NCBI GenBank assembly: GCA_026419775.2
Contig: JAOPGA020001266.1
Coordinates: 1 to 64,000, forward strand
Reading direction: 5' to 3'
DNA: 64,000 nucleotides
Source of the DNA: Acrasis kona
Lineage: Eukaryota > Heterolobosea > Eutetramitea > Acrasida > Acrasidae
Shown: one piece after another, positions 42,028-52,319 of the stretch
Layout of the letters: every line of letters starts with the position of its first letter
How positions within the stretch are numbered: the first letter of the stretch is position 1
Notes under the pieces: generated by a model
Seen by the model: the letters and a program-made list of their open reading frames with translations, nothing else
Told to the model about the DNA's origin: nothing
Database searches by the model: none
Position numbers and translations under genes: made by a program

Positions 42028-44103
42028 TTATTCAGCATCTCCCTGTTGCCTTCTCCATAAATCATAGTATCTTCCCTTCTGCTTCAACAGTTGGTCATGA
42101 TTGCCTCTCTCTGCAACAGTACCAGTCTCACTCAGAACAATAATTTCGTCTGCGTTCTGCACCGTACTCAACCTGTGTGCTATAAATATACTGGTTGTCT
42201 GTTGGGATATTTCATGTATGCTTCCCATGATTTGCTTCTCTGTTTCAGTGTCTAAACTTGAGGTCGCCTCATCACACAAGAGAATTTTCGGCTGTTTTAG
42301 CATTGTTCTCGCAATGGCAACTCTTTGCTTCTCTCCTCCCGATAACATTAAACCACGTTCACCTACTTGCGTCTCGTAACCTTTTGGCATCCTTGCGATA
42401 ACGGGTCCTAAACTGGCTCTTTCGGCTGCGCGGACGATTTGATCTTGACTTGCCGTCAAGTCACCGTAGCCAATGTTATATTGAATGGTGTCGTTGAATA
42501 GTACTGTGTCCTGAGGAACAACACCGATGAGACCTCTCACCGATTTCATGGTGCATCGAGAAATGTCCTGACCGTCAATTAATATGCGTCCTCCATCAAC
42601 TTCGAAGAATCTGTACAAAAGTTTTAATATGGTACTCTGAAAAAGTTAGGACGCCTCTTGGTAAATGTAAAAACAAACCTTTCCACTACCACTCGCACCG
42701 ACAATACCGAGCGTTCCACCAGGAGGAACACGGAACGACACATTATCTAGAATCTTACGGTCTTTTACTCCAGGATAATAAAAATCAACATTTTCGAAAA
42801 CAATTTCTCCAGACACAAAGTTGATATCGGTTGCATCGGGTGCATCCACAACATCGCTCTTCTCGTCCATCAGTTGGAACATGTTTTCCATGTCGGTTAC
42901 TGCTTGAATTGTTTCTCTATAAACAGTACCCAAGAAATTCAATGGAATGGATAGTTGAAACAAGAGTCCATTGACCATAACCAAGTCTCCCACGCTCATG
43001 CTTCCTGCCATAATTCCATTAGCAGTCAGGAACATTATACCGGTCAGAGCACAGCTAAAGATTAGGTTTTGGCCCAAATTCAACATGCTTAATGAGGTGG
43101 CAGTTTTAATGGCGGCATCTTCATATTTCCTCAAATATCCATCGTATCTCTTTGTCTCGTGCAATTCATTGCCAAAGTACTTTACTGTCTCATAATTGAT
43201 CAGTGAGTCAACCACCTTGGCGTTACTCTCATTTTCGACCTGGTTCATGATCTTGCGGAATTGAGTCCTCCATGTGGTGATTCTGATGGTGAAAAGTGTA
43301 TATGCCGCAACAGCCACGACAGCAGTAAGAGCAAACTCAGGACCCATCTTATAGTATAAAATGGTGCAGACAATTGCAAGTTCTAAAGCAGTGGGGACGA
43401 TATTGAATAATAGAGACGATAGGATAAAATTAACACCCCTCTTTCCCCTATCTATTACAGAAGCCAAACCTCCTGTCTTGCGAGACAAATGGAATTTCAA
43501 ATCCATGTTTATGAGATGAGTAAATACATTTGAAGCTAGGTCAGAAATAGAGCGTTGAGCTACTTTAGCGAATAATGCCGTGCGTATTTCGTTACACGCG
43601 GCAGCTCCAGCTCTTGCTAAACCATCTAAAGATTTAGCGTAAACATTAAAGTCATCACGTACATCCTAAAATCATGGCAACTGGAGCAGTAAAGAACCAA
43701 TACTGTTGTAGGATGACTTGTGTGTTTGTTACATCACTCAACAGATCAATAGCGTACTTGAAGAAGAATGGAACAGCCACATTAAGTACTTTGGCCCCGA
43801 CCAAGAAACCAAGAGCACTAATCACTCGCACTCTTAAAGCTGCTTCTTGTGGCCATAAGAACTTTCCTACTGCCCTTAGTATTCTACCCTTACTGATTTC
43901 CAAACTCTTCTTCTCTTTAGAATCCTTTTGCTTTTCAACACTCGACTTCGATCGATAAAAGCAAATTAAAAAAATGTACCTACTTTTTCTGGAACAGGGC
44001 CAGTATTACTATTGAACCTTGGCGCAGATAAATGAAGACGCCTAGCCACAGTCTTTGGCCGGGTGGTGAATTTCAGACCCCGAGAGCCCGACAGTCGGAG
44101 CAT
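42028..44103 (-). CDS. ATM1: Mitochondrial ABC half-transporter of the ATM1/ABCB7 type, 652 aa
   Basis: Four exons, 44103-43984, 43945-43663, 43625-42679 and 42636-42028, join over introns of 38, 37 and 42 nt in consistent phases 0, 1 and 0. The first exon encodes [20 protein letters not shown], an Arg-rich mitochondrial presequence. A six-helix membrane domain follows with [11 protein letters not shown] and [20 protein letters not shown], typical of ATM1. The nucleotide-binding domain has GASGSGKS (Walker A, split by the last intron), LSGGEKQR (signature), [12 protein letters not shown] (Walker B) and IAHRLST (H-loop). ATM1 exports a glutathione-linked sulfur species from mitochondria for cytosolic iron-sulfur assembly. 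Presence of the presequence implies a mitochondrion with that pathway. Confidence 0.92.
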
Positions 44104-44209
44104 TACTTTAAAAATAATAATAAATTGTAATTAAATATTACAAAACGAAATTTGACAGTCGATTAGGATAAGACATGTAACAAGGTAATTTGTAGAGGAA
44201 AAAGGAATT

Positions 44210-45322
44210 TTATAGTTCCCAATCATCATCACTATCGGATTCGCTTTCTTCAACTGCTTCTCTTCTTTGCCTCATTGCTTCTGCAATCTTTCCAGCCAAT
44301 GTATCGCTTTCGGCCTCATTCATTGTATCAACATCTGGTAGCTGCTCAACGTTCACCTTCTTGAGCTTTGTTCCCATTCTAATCTGAGACAATAAATCTG
44401 AACTGCTACCAACTCCACCTGTGGGTTCTGGCACTCCTGTTGGAGTAGTGACTGCTTTGGGTGGTGGCGGTGGTTTAGGTGCATTTACTAGTGGAGGTGG
44501 TGGTGGCGGTGGTGGGGCTCCTGATCCAACACTTGGTGTAGTAGTAGCTACGCTAGCATTACTTGCGTTAACCAAAGCAGCAGGTGGTGGCGGAGGATTC
44601 TTTTTGTTGTTTTCGTGAACCATTGTTTTGACCAAGAACTTGGCAGTCTTCTTGTCCCTCAACTCCTCCTCGCTAATACCAGCCTTTGTGAAGATCTGTT
44701 TCCATTGCTCAGGTATCTCGCTGAATCCGGTCTTTGGATCAAATCCAAGATGACTGACGTGTTGGAAGTTCTTTGGTTTACCGATCGTGGGTCTTGCTTG
44801 TACTGGTTTCTTCTCGGTCTTCTTTCCAAAGATGCTTGAAAAAAATCCCTTCTTCTCTTCTTGAGGTGCGGGCGTTGGCGCAGCCTTTGGTGCAGACTTG
44901 ACTGCTGGGCTTGTTGCACCGGCTTTGGGTATGCTCTTCACAATGTTTTGGAGACCTTGAAGTGTTATGGCGAAGGATTTGGCTTCGTAGTTTTCTGAAA
45001 AGGAAAGACCCACCAAAAAATCATCTGCCTCAAAGCAGTGGAAGTGTGGATCCAGAGTTGCGTGGTAGACAAAGGGATCGTAGACCTCTTGCTTAATGAT
45101 AACCTGCTTGCTTTTCAAATCGACAAAGTTAATGCTGAGCAATGCTTGAGTCATGTCCAAATTAATTGTTGCCACTCCGAAATGACCAGTATATTCGAAA
45201 ACCTCAGAGTTTGGGTGGCAGACATAAAGACGAGCAGGGGCCTGTGCCTTTACATCGGCTTTTTGGCACTGAAGTGCTGCTGCTGCAATCGAAAGTTCTT
45301 CATCATTTATTGTGTCCTTCAT
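44210..45322 (-). CDS. WAS: WASP-family actin nucleation promoter, 370 aa
   Basis: In order: WH1 domain (about residues 10-130, ARLYVCHPNSEVFEYTGHFG start, FHCFEADDFLVGLSF near the end); a short basic linker; a CRIB motif (about 192-208, IGKPKNFQHVSHLGFDP) for Cdc42/Rac-type GTPases; a proline-rich region with runs of five to eight prolines (about 245-305); a WH2 actin-binding motif (DLLSQIRMGTKLKKV, about 318-332); a central/connector helix (LAGKIAEAMRQRREAV); and an acidic end SDDDWEL. That is the complete WASP architecture in a compact form. It activates the Arp2/3 complex to make branched actin during crawling or endocytosis. Single exon. Confidence 0.93.
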   Translation of the reverse strand: MKDTINDEELSIAAAALQCQKADVKAQAPARLYVCHPNSEVFEYTGHFGVATINLDMTQALLSINFVDLKSKQVIIKQEVYDPFVYHATLDPHFHCFEADDFLVGLSFSENYEAKSFAITLQGLQNIVKSIPKAGATSPAVKSAPKAAPTPAPQEEKKGFFSSIFGKKTEKKPVQARPTIGKPKNFQHVSHLGFDPKTGFSEIPEQWKQIFTKAGISEEELRDKKTAKFLVKTMVHENNKKNPPPPPAALVNASNASVATTTPSVGSGAPPPPPPPPLVNAPKPPPPPKAVTTPTGVPEPTGGVGSSSDLLSQIRMGTKLKKVNVEQLPDVDTMNEAESDTLAGKIAEAMRQRREAVEESESDSDDDWEL

Positions 45323-45556
45323 TTTTTATGGTTGACGTAATCTTTCAAACGTCTGTATAATTAGAACCATCAAATTGTTCAAGTTGTAAGCAGAGGTTGT
45401 AAGGTCATGACCAACGTTCAAACTCGTAGAGAAAAAAGACACGCAACCGTTCTAAAATTAATAGTTTATATGTACATTGTTTTAAATTTCTTTGTTTCAT
45501 TAATGTTTTCCATGCGAAGAAGGCGAATTCATCCAATAATCTTGAAGTATATAAAT

Positions 45557-46684
45557 CTATGCGCAATGTTTCCATTGGGTGGTCTGGTTATCCAAAATAT
45601 TTTGGTATTCATTCTCGGTATGTATCTTCGCCCTCATGGCCTTACTTTTAGTCTCCATGGATGGCAACCCAGGCTTCATTGCAGCTTTGTAGGCTTCATT
45701 TAAAATCAATTGTGGTTGAACCGAAACATCTCTAAAATGTTCTCTCTCCGATGGATCTTCGTATTCGGGTGCCGTTGATTTCCATGTGAATGGGTTGGGA
45801 GGCATCCTGATAGGAGACGACACCTCGCTATCGGACAATGGGTATCCGTCGTTACCGGTTGCATAGGCTATTCTAGTCTTTGATATTTCAAATACGCTCT
45901 TTCCCTTCTTTCTTCTTTTGACTTGAATGTCTGGTTTCACATCATCAAAGTTGTTATTAGACTGTGTTGGTCTTGGCGGTAAGTTTCTCAACTGCTCTTG
46001 TACTTGTTGTTGATGAATGGCTTTGTTGTAATTTTCTGGCGATAATTGTATATCTTTTAGTGGGTTGCCCCCAAAATTGACGAGCGACGAACATCTAGAC
46101 AATCTTCTGGTTGGTTGTGACTTTAGTATTACTTTTGGTGTGTGTAGCGGTTGCACGACTACGGTTTCTTCGAAGCCGAAGGGACTGTTTACGCTGCCCG
46201 TCGCGCTGCCGCTGCTGCTGCTACTTAGGTACGATTGGTTTACAGGGGTCATCGGGGTCATTGGAGTCATTGGCGTTAGTGGGGTTGAAATTGCTGGGGA
46301 GTTGTGTAGAGGTGGAGAGGACGAATGCATTGTGCTCAAAGGTGTCATTGGTGTTGACGGTGTGACATGAGAAGGATGCGACTGCTTGGTCATTTTGTGG
46401 TTCACGCTATTCACCAGCATTGTCTTCATTTTTTTATTCTCTTGTGACAGTACCTTTATGAGGTGGTTCTTACTACTTACTTTTCTAACAAGTTTTTCCA
46501 TCATCACGAGAACAAGTGAGTTGGTGTAATTTCTTTCGGCGTCGTTTGCGGTTGGCATTAAAGAAAGTATGGAATTAAAAACATCGTCCTCAGCAATGTT
46601 CAAGTCTTTGACTGTTATGAGCAAGTCCTTTCCAAGGGACATTGCTCTTTCATGATTGATACTTCGTTCCGAGTCTACATTCAT
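45557..46684 (-). CDS. Ser/Thr/Pro-rich protein of unknown function, 375 aa
   Basis: ATG 46684 (MNVDSERSINHE) is chosen; the longer frame begins with TTG. Residues 1-100 are helical with a coiled-coil-like segment (LVLVMMEKLVRKVSSKNHLI). Residues about 105-180 are low-complexity TPMTP repeats, serine runs and SATGSVNSP. Then come RRLSRCSSLVNFGGNP (kinase-site-like), a KRRKKGK basic patch and a C-terminal region with PIRMPPNPFTWKS and a final helix. Many SP/TP sites suggest phosphorylation. Nuclear or cytoskeletal regulator is possible. No family recognised. The gene is uninterrupted and sits 235 bases upstream of WASP on the same strand. Confidence 0.6.
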   Translation of the reverse strand: MNVDSERSINHERAMSLGKDLLITVKDLNIAEDDVFNSILSLMPTANDAERNYTNSLVLVMMEKLVRKVSSKNHLIKVLSQENKKMKTMLVNSVNHKMTKQSHPSHVTPSTPMTPLSTMHSSSPPLHNSPAISTPLTPMTPMTPMTPVNQSYLSSSSSGSATGSVNSPFGFEETVVVQPLHTPKVILKSQPTRRLSRCSSLVNFGGNPLKDIQLSPENYNKAIHQQQVQEQLRNLPPRPTQSNNNFDDVKPDIQVKRRKKGKSVFEISKTRIAYATGNDGYPLSDSEVSSPIRMPPNPFTWKSTAPEYEDPSEREHFRDVSVQPQLILNEAYKAAMKPGLPSMETKSKAMRAKIHTENEYQNILDNQTTQWKHCA

Positions 46685-47757
46685 TGGTACGTACAACTGT
46701 GAAGATGTATTTCAAAGTTCTAAATGTTTGATAAATAAAAATAAAGGATCTATTTGCATCTTGAATGGACAATTATAGACTATTGAAAATGAACAATTTA
46801 GGGAAAATATCAAATAAAGCTTATTTTGATCATTAACTTTTTTTAGATTTCAAGAAATCATTTAAGTTCAGCTACACATAACTGGGCTTTCCGTTCTTCT
46901 AGGGTTGTGATCAAATCTGGTTGTTAATATTTACGTTACTTGCGTCGCAAAACACCGGCAAGAATATTGGACCATTGAATTCTGGACTGCACAAAGAATA
47001 TGCAAGGGGTTTGCAAGTAGGGTGGTAACTAAATATTACTCTTTATTATTAGAAGAAGGAGGAAATTCCCCCGTAGCAATACATTATTAGAGATCGTGGT
47101 TTTATTGCCAATATTGGTTTACTAACAGTTAGAAATCAGAGGTGAGAATGATTACCAGAATAGTGATAGAAATTGTACATTGTTTTAGAAGAACTTTAGA
47201 AGATTGTTTATTTCGTACAAGCTATAAAACTCCCTGTTAGATTGAAAGACTGGTGTGTGTTCTAATTCACCCAAATGATGTTGAGGACAGGGTCGGGTAT
47301 TTGAAATTGCTAACTGATATTACTGTCGTATAGGGTCAATTGTCCGCTCAATCTCTCTGTTAAAAAATTCGTCACAATGCGACTCTCTTTTTAATGATTG
47401 TCTTGAAATTTAATGATATTATCCACAATTCCTTTTACAGAGTTTCGTCATCAAGTAAATGAAAAATTGACATTATGCACGGCAACTCTCAAATTTTCCA
47501 AAAGGTTTCGTGACGCAAAAAATGATGTGCAGTAATGTTCTTTGTCATTGTCCATTGCTTCCTCCGACGAATTCTACTTTGAGAATTAAATGTTAAACAC
47601 TTTACTGATTACCGTCGCTTGTTTATGTGTTGATTTGTGTTTCCTTTCATCGATGGATCATGCATACAAGGCATGTAATTAAGTGACCTATCATGAATCA
47701 AGCTTTGCTGCTATTATTGTAAGAGTGAATAGAATGGTCTAATTGAAATGAATAATA
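46685..47757. other. Long intergenic region between divergent genes
   Basis: About 1.07 kb, unusually long for this half of the window, between the minus-strand gene ending upstream at 46684 and the plus-strand arrestin-like gene starting at 47758. No coding frame of note. It probably contains both promoters; an unrecognised RNA gene cannot be excluded. Confidence 0.5.
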
Positions 47758-48894
47758 ATGAATCACACTGAACAACCCGATCAAGCACAGCAAAGCGAAG
47801 AGCAAGAGCAGGAAGTTATCGTAGCGGACGTACAGTTCAAACAGAAACACTTTGTAAACTCAGTAAGTGGGAGTGTTGTTCTTCAAGTAAAAAGGGAAAG
47901 CGTGAATGTGAAAGCTGTAAATTTGTATCTAAGAGGGTTCGAAAATGTCGAGGACAGTACCGAAGAGGAGGGATCCCGAATCGAGCTATTGTCCATCTGT
48001 ATACCCCTGGTGTAAGAACCACGCTTTGTAGTACTGCTTCTCACTTTTAGAACTTATCCAACCACACTAAACCAACAATCCCACTCGTTTGATTTTTCAC
48101 AAAAATTACCTGAAAAACTACCCAGCACATTTGCACAAGAGTTGCAACATTTTGGGAAGAGTGTTAGAATGAGCATCTTGTACCATGCAACAGTGCAAAT
48201 AGAATTCAACGAGAGTGCAGATATTTATCACCACCAAGAATTCATTGTCACTGAAAAATGCCCTTCAAAGTCAGCTAGACCACTTTTTGCGAGCAAGATC
48301 AAAAACATTGACGGCAACCAAGAGATCGCCATGAAGTTTAGAACCGATAGAGGTGTCTTTTTCCCACCCCAACAAGATGAAAAGGACCTGACCCACTTCA
48401 ATAAGATTATGCTACTTTGTGAATTGACAAATGAAAGTTTTAATAAGGATGTGGAGATTTTAAGTGTAAAGCTCATGCAGTATGTAACAGCAAAAAGTAA
48501 AAATGAATTATATCGCATCACGGATGAGGTGTTGCGAAAGAATGCTCATGGTGTTTATGCGCGCATGAAGGATTCAAGAATGTTGGTACTCAAACTTCCA
48601 CACGACACACAACCCTCGGTCAACGGCACATTGATACAGAGCAGTTACAAAATTGAAGTAAACTGTGCGGATGCAACAGTGTTGATTCCTCTTGAGATTT
48701 TACATGAACAACCAGTAAACATTCAAAGCCGCACGAATAGTTATAGATCATCTCGTTCACTTTCTGGATATACAGACTTGGAAGCAGATCAAGATACTTT
48801 GGTTGATCCGTGGGAGGATGAAGCTTATTATGTTTCGGAGAAGTTAATAGAGAGACCGAATAACCCACTTTGTCCATGTTGCACCGTAATGTAG
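47758..48894 (+). CDS. Arrestin-like protein with C-terminal CaaX box, 365 aa
   Basis: Exons 47758-48011 and 48051-48894 join over a 39-nt intron (GTAAGA...CTTTTAG, phase 2). After an acidic N-terminal stretch, FVNSVSGSVVLQVKRESVNVK and NLYLRGFENV fit an arrestin N-terminal beta-sandwich. SHSFDFSQKLPEKLPSTFA and SILYHATVQIEF correspond to the characteristic core of arrestin-domain/Vps26-like proteins, followed by a C-terminal sandwich. The last residues CPCCTVM form a CaaX box (C-T-V-M) with two neighbouring cysteines, so prenylation and perhaps palmitoylation would attach it to membranes. Arrestin-domain proteins act as adaptors for receptor trafficking. Membrane-anchored arrestins are uncommon. 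Confidence 0.7.
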
Positions 48895-48913
48895 AAATCA
48901 TTAAATTATTATT

Positions 48914-50383
48914 TTATTTTACATCTCTGAGACCACTGTGACATGATTCGACGAGGTCTCCTGGTAGAGGATAAATCTTGGGTCGTCCGCTTATGGGAAG
49001 CGGAACGATCAGCCTTCTTGGATTTTCACAAATGAATACATGATCCGACTCACTCTCGTGTTCTGAGGCCTGTGTGTATTTTTTGTCATAATCCTTCTTT
49101 GGCATGATTTCTCTCACATCAACACATCCCAGCACAACGCTCGTCGGATAATGTAATGGGTATCCCTTGTCTCTGCAGTAGGGTTCGCTTTTGTAAAAGT
49201 GCTCAAGAGATTCAATTTCCTCCGGCGTTGGTTCTTGACTGGTGCTTGCTATCCATAAGCGACCCGTGTGCCCGTGTGTCCAAGTCCTTCCTTCGTGTCT
49301 CTTGATGCCATGAACAAGCAAAGAAGCATAAGGTTGATGCATGCTCATTACCAAACACTTGTCCTCTTCGTTGGTGGATATTGGTTCCTTGTATTGTATT
49401 TCTGGTTCTCCGCGTGAATCATCTTCTTCAACAGGACACGTCTCGTCATCTGGATCAGAAGAATTCACAACATCATCTTGGTCTGCAAAATAAACATCTT
49501 GGAGCCTTCCCCATGACTTTTTCTTGTCAACAGGGTTGGATTGTTTTGCTTTATTGTCAACTTTTTCCTTTTCTATTACAAGTTTTGAAGCAATGTCTCT
49601 TAGAGATGGATGCATGGTTCTCGAAGGTGTGACCTGTTGTGATGTGGAGGAGGAACTACCACCGCTATTGCTTGTTTTAAGGTCCTTGATTAGTTTTTTG
49701 ACTTCATCCTTTTCTTTTATTTTCTGACTGTCATCCTCAATCATCTTCCTTCCAGCAAAATCGAAAATGTAGCGAATGGATTGACCTGATTTCTTTTCAT
49801 TCTTTTCCTTGAGTTCTTTTATTCTTTGTGCCTTCTCTTCTCTTTCCAATCTCTCCTCTTCGTTAAGCCAAATGTTTGTCTCTGCGTCATCACCATAATG
49901 ATCAACAGCTTGTTCGTCTATAACAATGGTCCTTTGCTCAAAGTTCTCTTCGTACTGTAATAGTCGGTTCCTTCTTTCTAGGGCATTTATGAATTTTGGA
50001 TCAGATTTTTGTTTATTAGAAAGAGTGTTATCGTCTTGGTTTTTAAATGTTGGTGGGACTTGAACTTGAAACGAACAAAAGTGGCACGGCCCATATCCTT
50101 CCTGCTCACAAACAATCTTGCCACAGCTCAAACAGTTGGCGATCACTAAATGTTTTGTTCCCTCACAATTGCATTCGTGGCGACCCTGTTTTAGTAATAC
50201 TCCGTTGCTTGTTAGTGGTTTTTTATCCTTGTTTTGAGATTTTTGGTTGTGTTTTGGTTTTGCGTGCTTCACACTATATACCATTCCTCCAATGATGAGG
50301 GTATTGGGATCTTGAGACTGTACCTGAGACGGGAGTGGTACAAAGTCGTCATGCTTTTGTGATTGCTTCTTCTTGTTGTTCAT
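48914..50383 (-). CDS. TRIP4: TRIP4/ASC-1 homologue, 489 aa
   Basis: Residues about 66-106 contain a cysteine-rich C2HC5-type zinc finger (HECNCEGTKHLVIANC, CGKIVCEQEG, CHFC) characteristic of TRIP4. A Lys/Glu-rich coiled linker and a conserved basic patch (SIRYIFDFAGRKMI) follow. An ASCH domain occupies about residues 340-485 (CLVMSMHQPYASLLVHGIKR, HEGRTWTHGHTGRLWIAS, YPTSVVLGCVDV, VPLPISGRPKIYPLP). In other eukaryotes TRIP4 is part of the ASC-1 complex with ASCC1-3, acting in ribosome-collision rescue, transcription coactivation and alkylation repair. Length and domain order match. Single exon, convergent with the arrestin-like gene (19 bases between stops). Confidence 0.93.
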   Translation of the reverse strand: MNNKKKQSQKHDDFVPLPSQVQSQDPNTLIIGGMVYSVKHAKPKHNQKSQNKDKKPLTSNGVLLKQGRHECNCEGTKHLVIANCLSCGKIVCEQEGYGPCHFCSFQVQVPPTFKNQDDNTLSNKQKSDPKFINALERRNRLLQYEENFEQRTIVIDEQAVDHYGDDAETNIWLNEEERLEREEKAQRIKELKEKNEKKSGQSIRYIFDFAGRKMIEDDSQKIKEKDEVKKLIKDLKTSNSGGSSSSTSQQVTPSRTMHPSLRDIASKLVIEKEKVDNKAKQSNPVDKKKSWGRLQDVYFADQDDVVNSSDPDDETCPVEEDDSRGEPEIQYKEPISTNEEDKCLVMSMHQPYASLLVHGIKRHEGRTWTHGHTGRLWIASTSQEPTPEEIESLEHFYKSEPYCRDKGYPLHYPTSVVLGCVDVREIMPKKDYDKKYTQASEHESESDHVFICENPRRLIVPLPISGRPKIYPLPGDLVESCHSGLRDVK

Positions 50384-50431
50384 GTTTGAAATGCGTTGTC
50401 AACCAAGCTATTTTTTACAATTTATATACTT

Positions 50432-52192
50432 TTATTTGAAACTTGGCAGGGCGAACTTGGATTTTTCCGATTCCAAACTACTTCTCAACAAGTCCCACCT
50501 TAAGCTCCTGGTTATTTTCGGCCTTGCGTTACAATACTTCATGTACTCCAACAAGAACTCAACATCATCGCCCCTCCCTCTTGATGTACATTCATTCAGC
50601 AGCTTGTAAAATAGGTTATGGTCCAAAGTTTTTAGTGACCTTCTCTTCATTTCTCTCAACACATCAATAGATTCATCGAGGCGTTTTGTAGTAAAGTAAT
50701 AAAAAGCCATGGTGCTCCACAATCGCGGAGGCGTTGTATCCTTGTGCTGGTCGATAATATTTATAATAATATCGCCATGTTCTGTTTTTTCTAAATTGGC
50801 ACATACACGTAGAGCACTGTTTAAGGAGTACAAATCATGATGACTATTAAACTTTCTTAATGTTTTTGACACACACTTTAATGTATTGTCATAATCATTA
50901 TTACGACAATAAAACCAGGTCACCATTTGGTCCATTTTCCAGTCATAAGCAATTTTATTATCAGCCATGTAGTCAATAACTTGAAGACCCATTTCATAAT
51001 ATTTTTTGTCACGGTGGAAAAGAGACATTAACAACACACAAGTTTCAAGATTAGGATGAGGAGCTTCCTTGACCATTGAATTAAATAATTCCATTGCAGT
51101 TTTAGGACTCAACTTGATGTTCATTTTCATGATTAGATTCATCACGTCAATATCATATGTAATCTTTCTGCGCATCATAAACTTTATTGTTTTATGTGCA
51201 TGTTCATAGTGATGCCCATCAATAAGAGAATTACACAAAACATTACAAAAAGTAAACAAGTGTTTAGAATCTTTTTCAAACCTCATTTTATGAAGAGCTA
51301 ACATTGCAGAGTCAATGTCACCCTCCGAAACATAAAATCTGATAATCTCGGATTGAAGTTCCGGATTGTCATTTAATTGATTTACATCAACATAATCGAG
51401 TAATTCATGGACATAATCTTTATTGTGACTAATAAAAACGTACAACAAATCTTTTAATACAGTTGGAGTAATATTATTAGTTTTTTTGAGTTTTCTGAAA
51501 AGATTTATTGCAAGCTCAGCGTCCTCTCTAGGCTTTAGATAGCGAGCCAAAAGTACATTATCACCCTCAAAGTCATGTTCAATAAAATAAGAAATTATAT
51601 GGCGAATGTTATAATATGTCCTCTCCACTGTACATTTGAGTAAAAATGCATTCGCTGCATCACCACTCAATACTTCTTGTGAATCAACGGCAGATTGTAC
51701 CAATTCTATGGCCGTCTCCATTTCAGGAATGTAACAAAAGATGACGATAAAGTCATCTCGCAGGGTGGGTGTTAAATTGTTTTTTAGTTGTTCATATAAA
51801 TTTTTGGCGAGTTCGAACGAGTCTTGACGACGGCACAAATTGACTAGTGCGTGATAAAATTTTAATTGATCCTTGATTAGCATTTTGTTACGGTCGAAGA
51901 ATGTTGCAGCTTCCATAAGAGAACCACTTCGAATTAATGAATCAAGAATGATTTCACACGATTGAATAGCCTGATTTTTTTGATCCTCGTTGTTATCGCC
52001 CAATTGGAGTGAAGTTTGAAAGTGATTCACTGCAAGGCCATGTTGACCTGATTCACATAGGTCAAGTATCTTTGAGTCCACTAATGATATTGGCTTTTTC
52101 TCCAAAACTTTGAAAACGTCATCGATTTGAAAATGGATTGAGTAATGTCTCAACCTCAACCGCAGAGCTCCTATCGTTGACCGTGACAACAT
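50432..52192 (-). CDS. PPR-like organellar protein, 586 aa
   Basis: The start MLSRSTIGALRLRLRHYSIHF is Arg-rich without acids, like a mitochondrial targeting signal. The rest is a chain of helix pairs of about 35 residues (FYHALVNLCRRQDSFELAKNLYEQLK, TFCNVLCNSLIDGHHYEHAH, LMSLFHRDKKYYEMGLQVIDYM, FYYFTTKRLDESIDVLREMK), the signature of pentatricopeptide repeats. Such proteins bind organellar RNA and act in its processing, editing or translation. At least ten repeats can be guessed, several degenerate. No catalytic domain is visible. No introns. Confidence 0.7.
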   Translation of the reverse strand: MLSRSTIGALRLRLRHYSIHFQIDDVFKVLEKKPISLVDSKILDLCESGQHGLAVNHFQTSLQLGDNNEDQKNQAIQSCEIILDSLIRSGSLMEAATFFDRNKMLIKDQLKFYHALVNLCRRQDSFELAKNLYEQLKNNLTPTLRDDFIVIFCYIPEMETAIELVQSAVDSQEVLSGDAANAFLLKCTVERTYYNIRHIISYFIEHDFEGDNVLLARYLKPREDAELAINLFRKLKKTNNITPTVLKDLLYVFISHNKDYVHELLDYVDVNQLNDNPELQSEIIRFYVSEGDIDSAMLALHKMRFEKDSKHLFTFCNVLCNSLIDGHHYEHAHKTIKFMMRRKITYDIDVMNLIMKMNIKLSPKTAMELFNSMVKEAPHPNLETCVLLMSLFHRDKKYYEMGLQVIDYMADNKIAYDWKMDQMVTWFYCRNNDYDNTLKCVSKTLRKFNSHHDLYSLNSALRVCANLEKTEHGDIIINIIDQHKDTTPPRLWSTMAFYYFTTKRLDESIDVLREMKRRSLKTLDHNLFYKLLNECTSRGRGDDVEFLLEYMKYCNARPKITRSLRWDLLRSSLESEKSKFALPSFK

Positions 52193-52319
52193 TATTACAA
52201 TCGACGATGCAGGAAGTATTTGATACCGAAATCAAACATCCAAAAAGATCGCAAAGCATAAAATAAAAGAACAAAGGCTTCGAATAATAAATATTTATTT
52301 TTACAAATAGAGATGGAAT

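Noticed and set aside
45407-45703. Plus-strand 98-codon frame with hydrophobic stretches
   Set aside because: It overlaps the 3' end of the minus-strand gene 45557-46684 and has no start context or family; likely chance.
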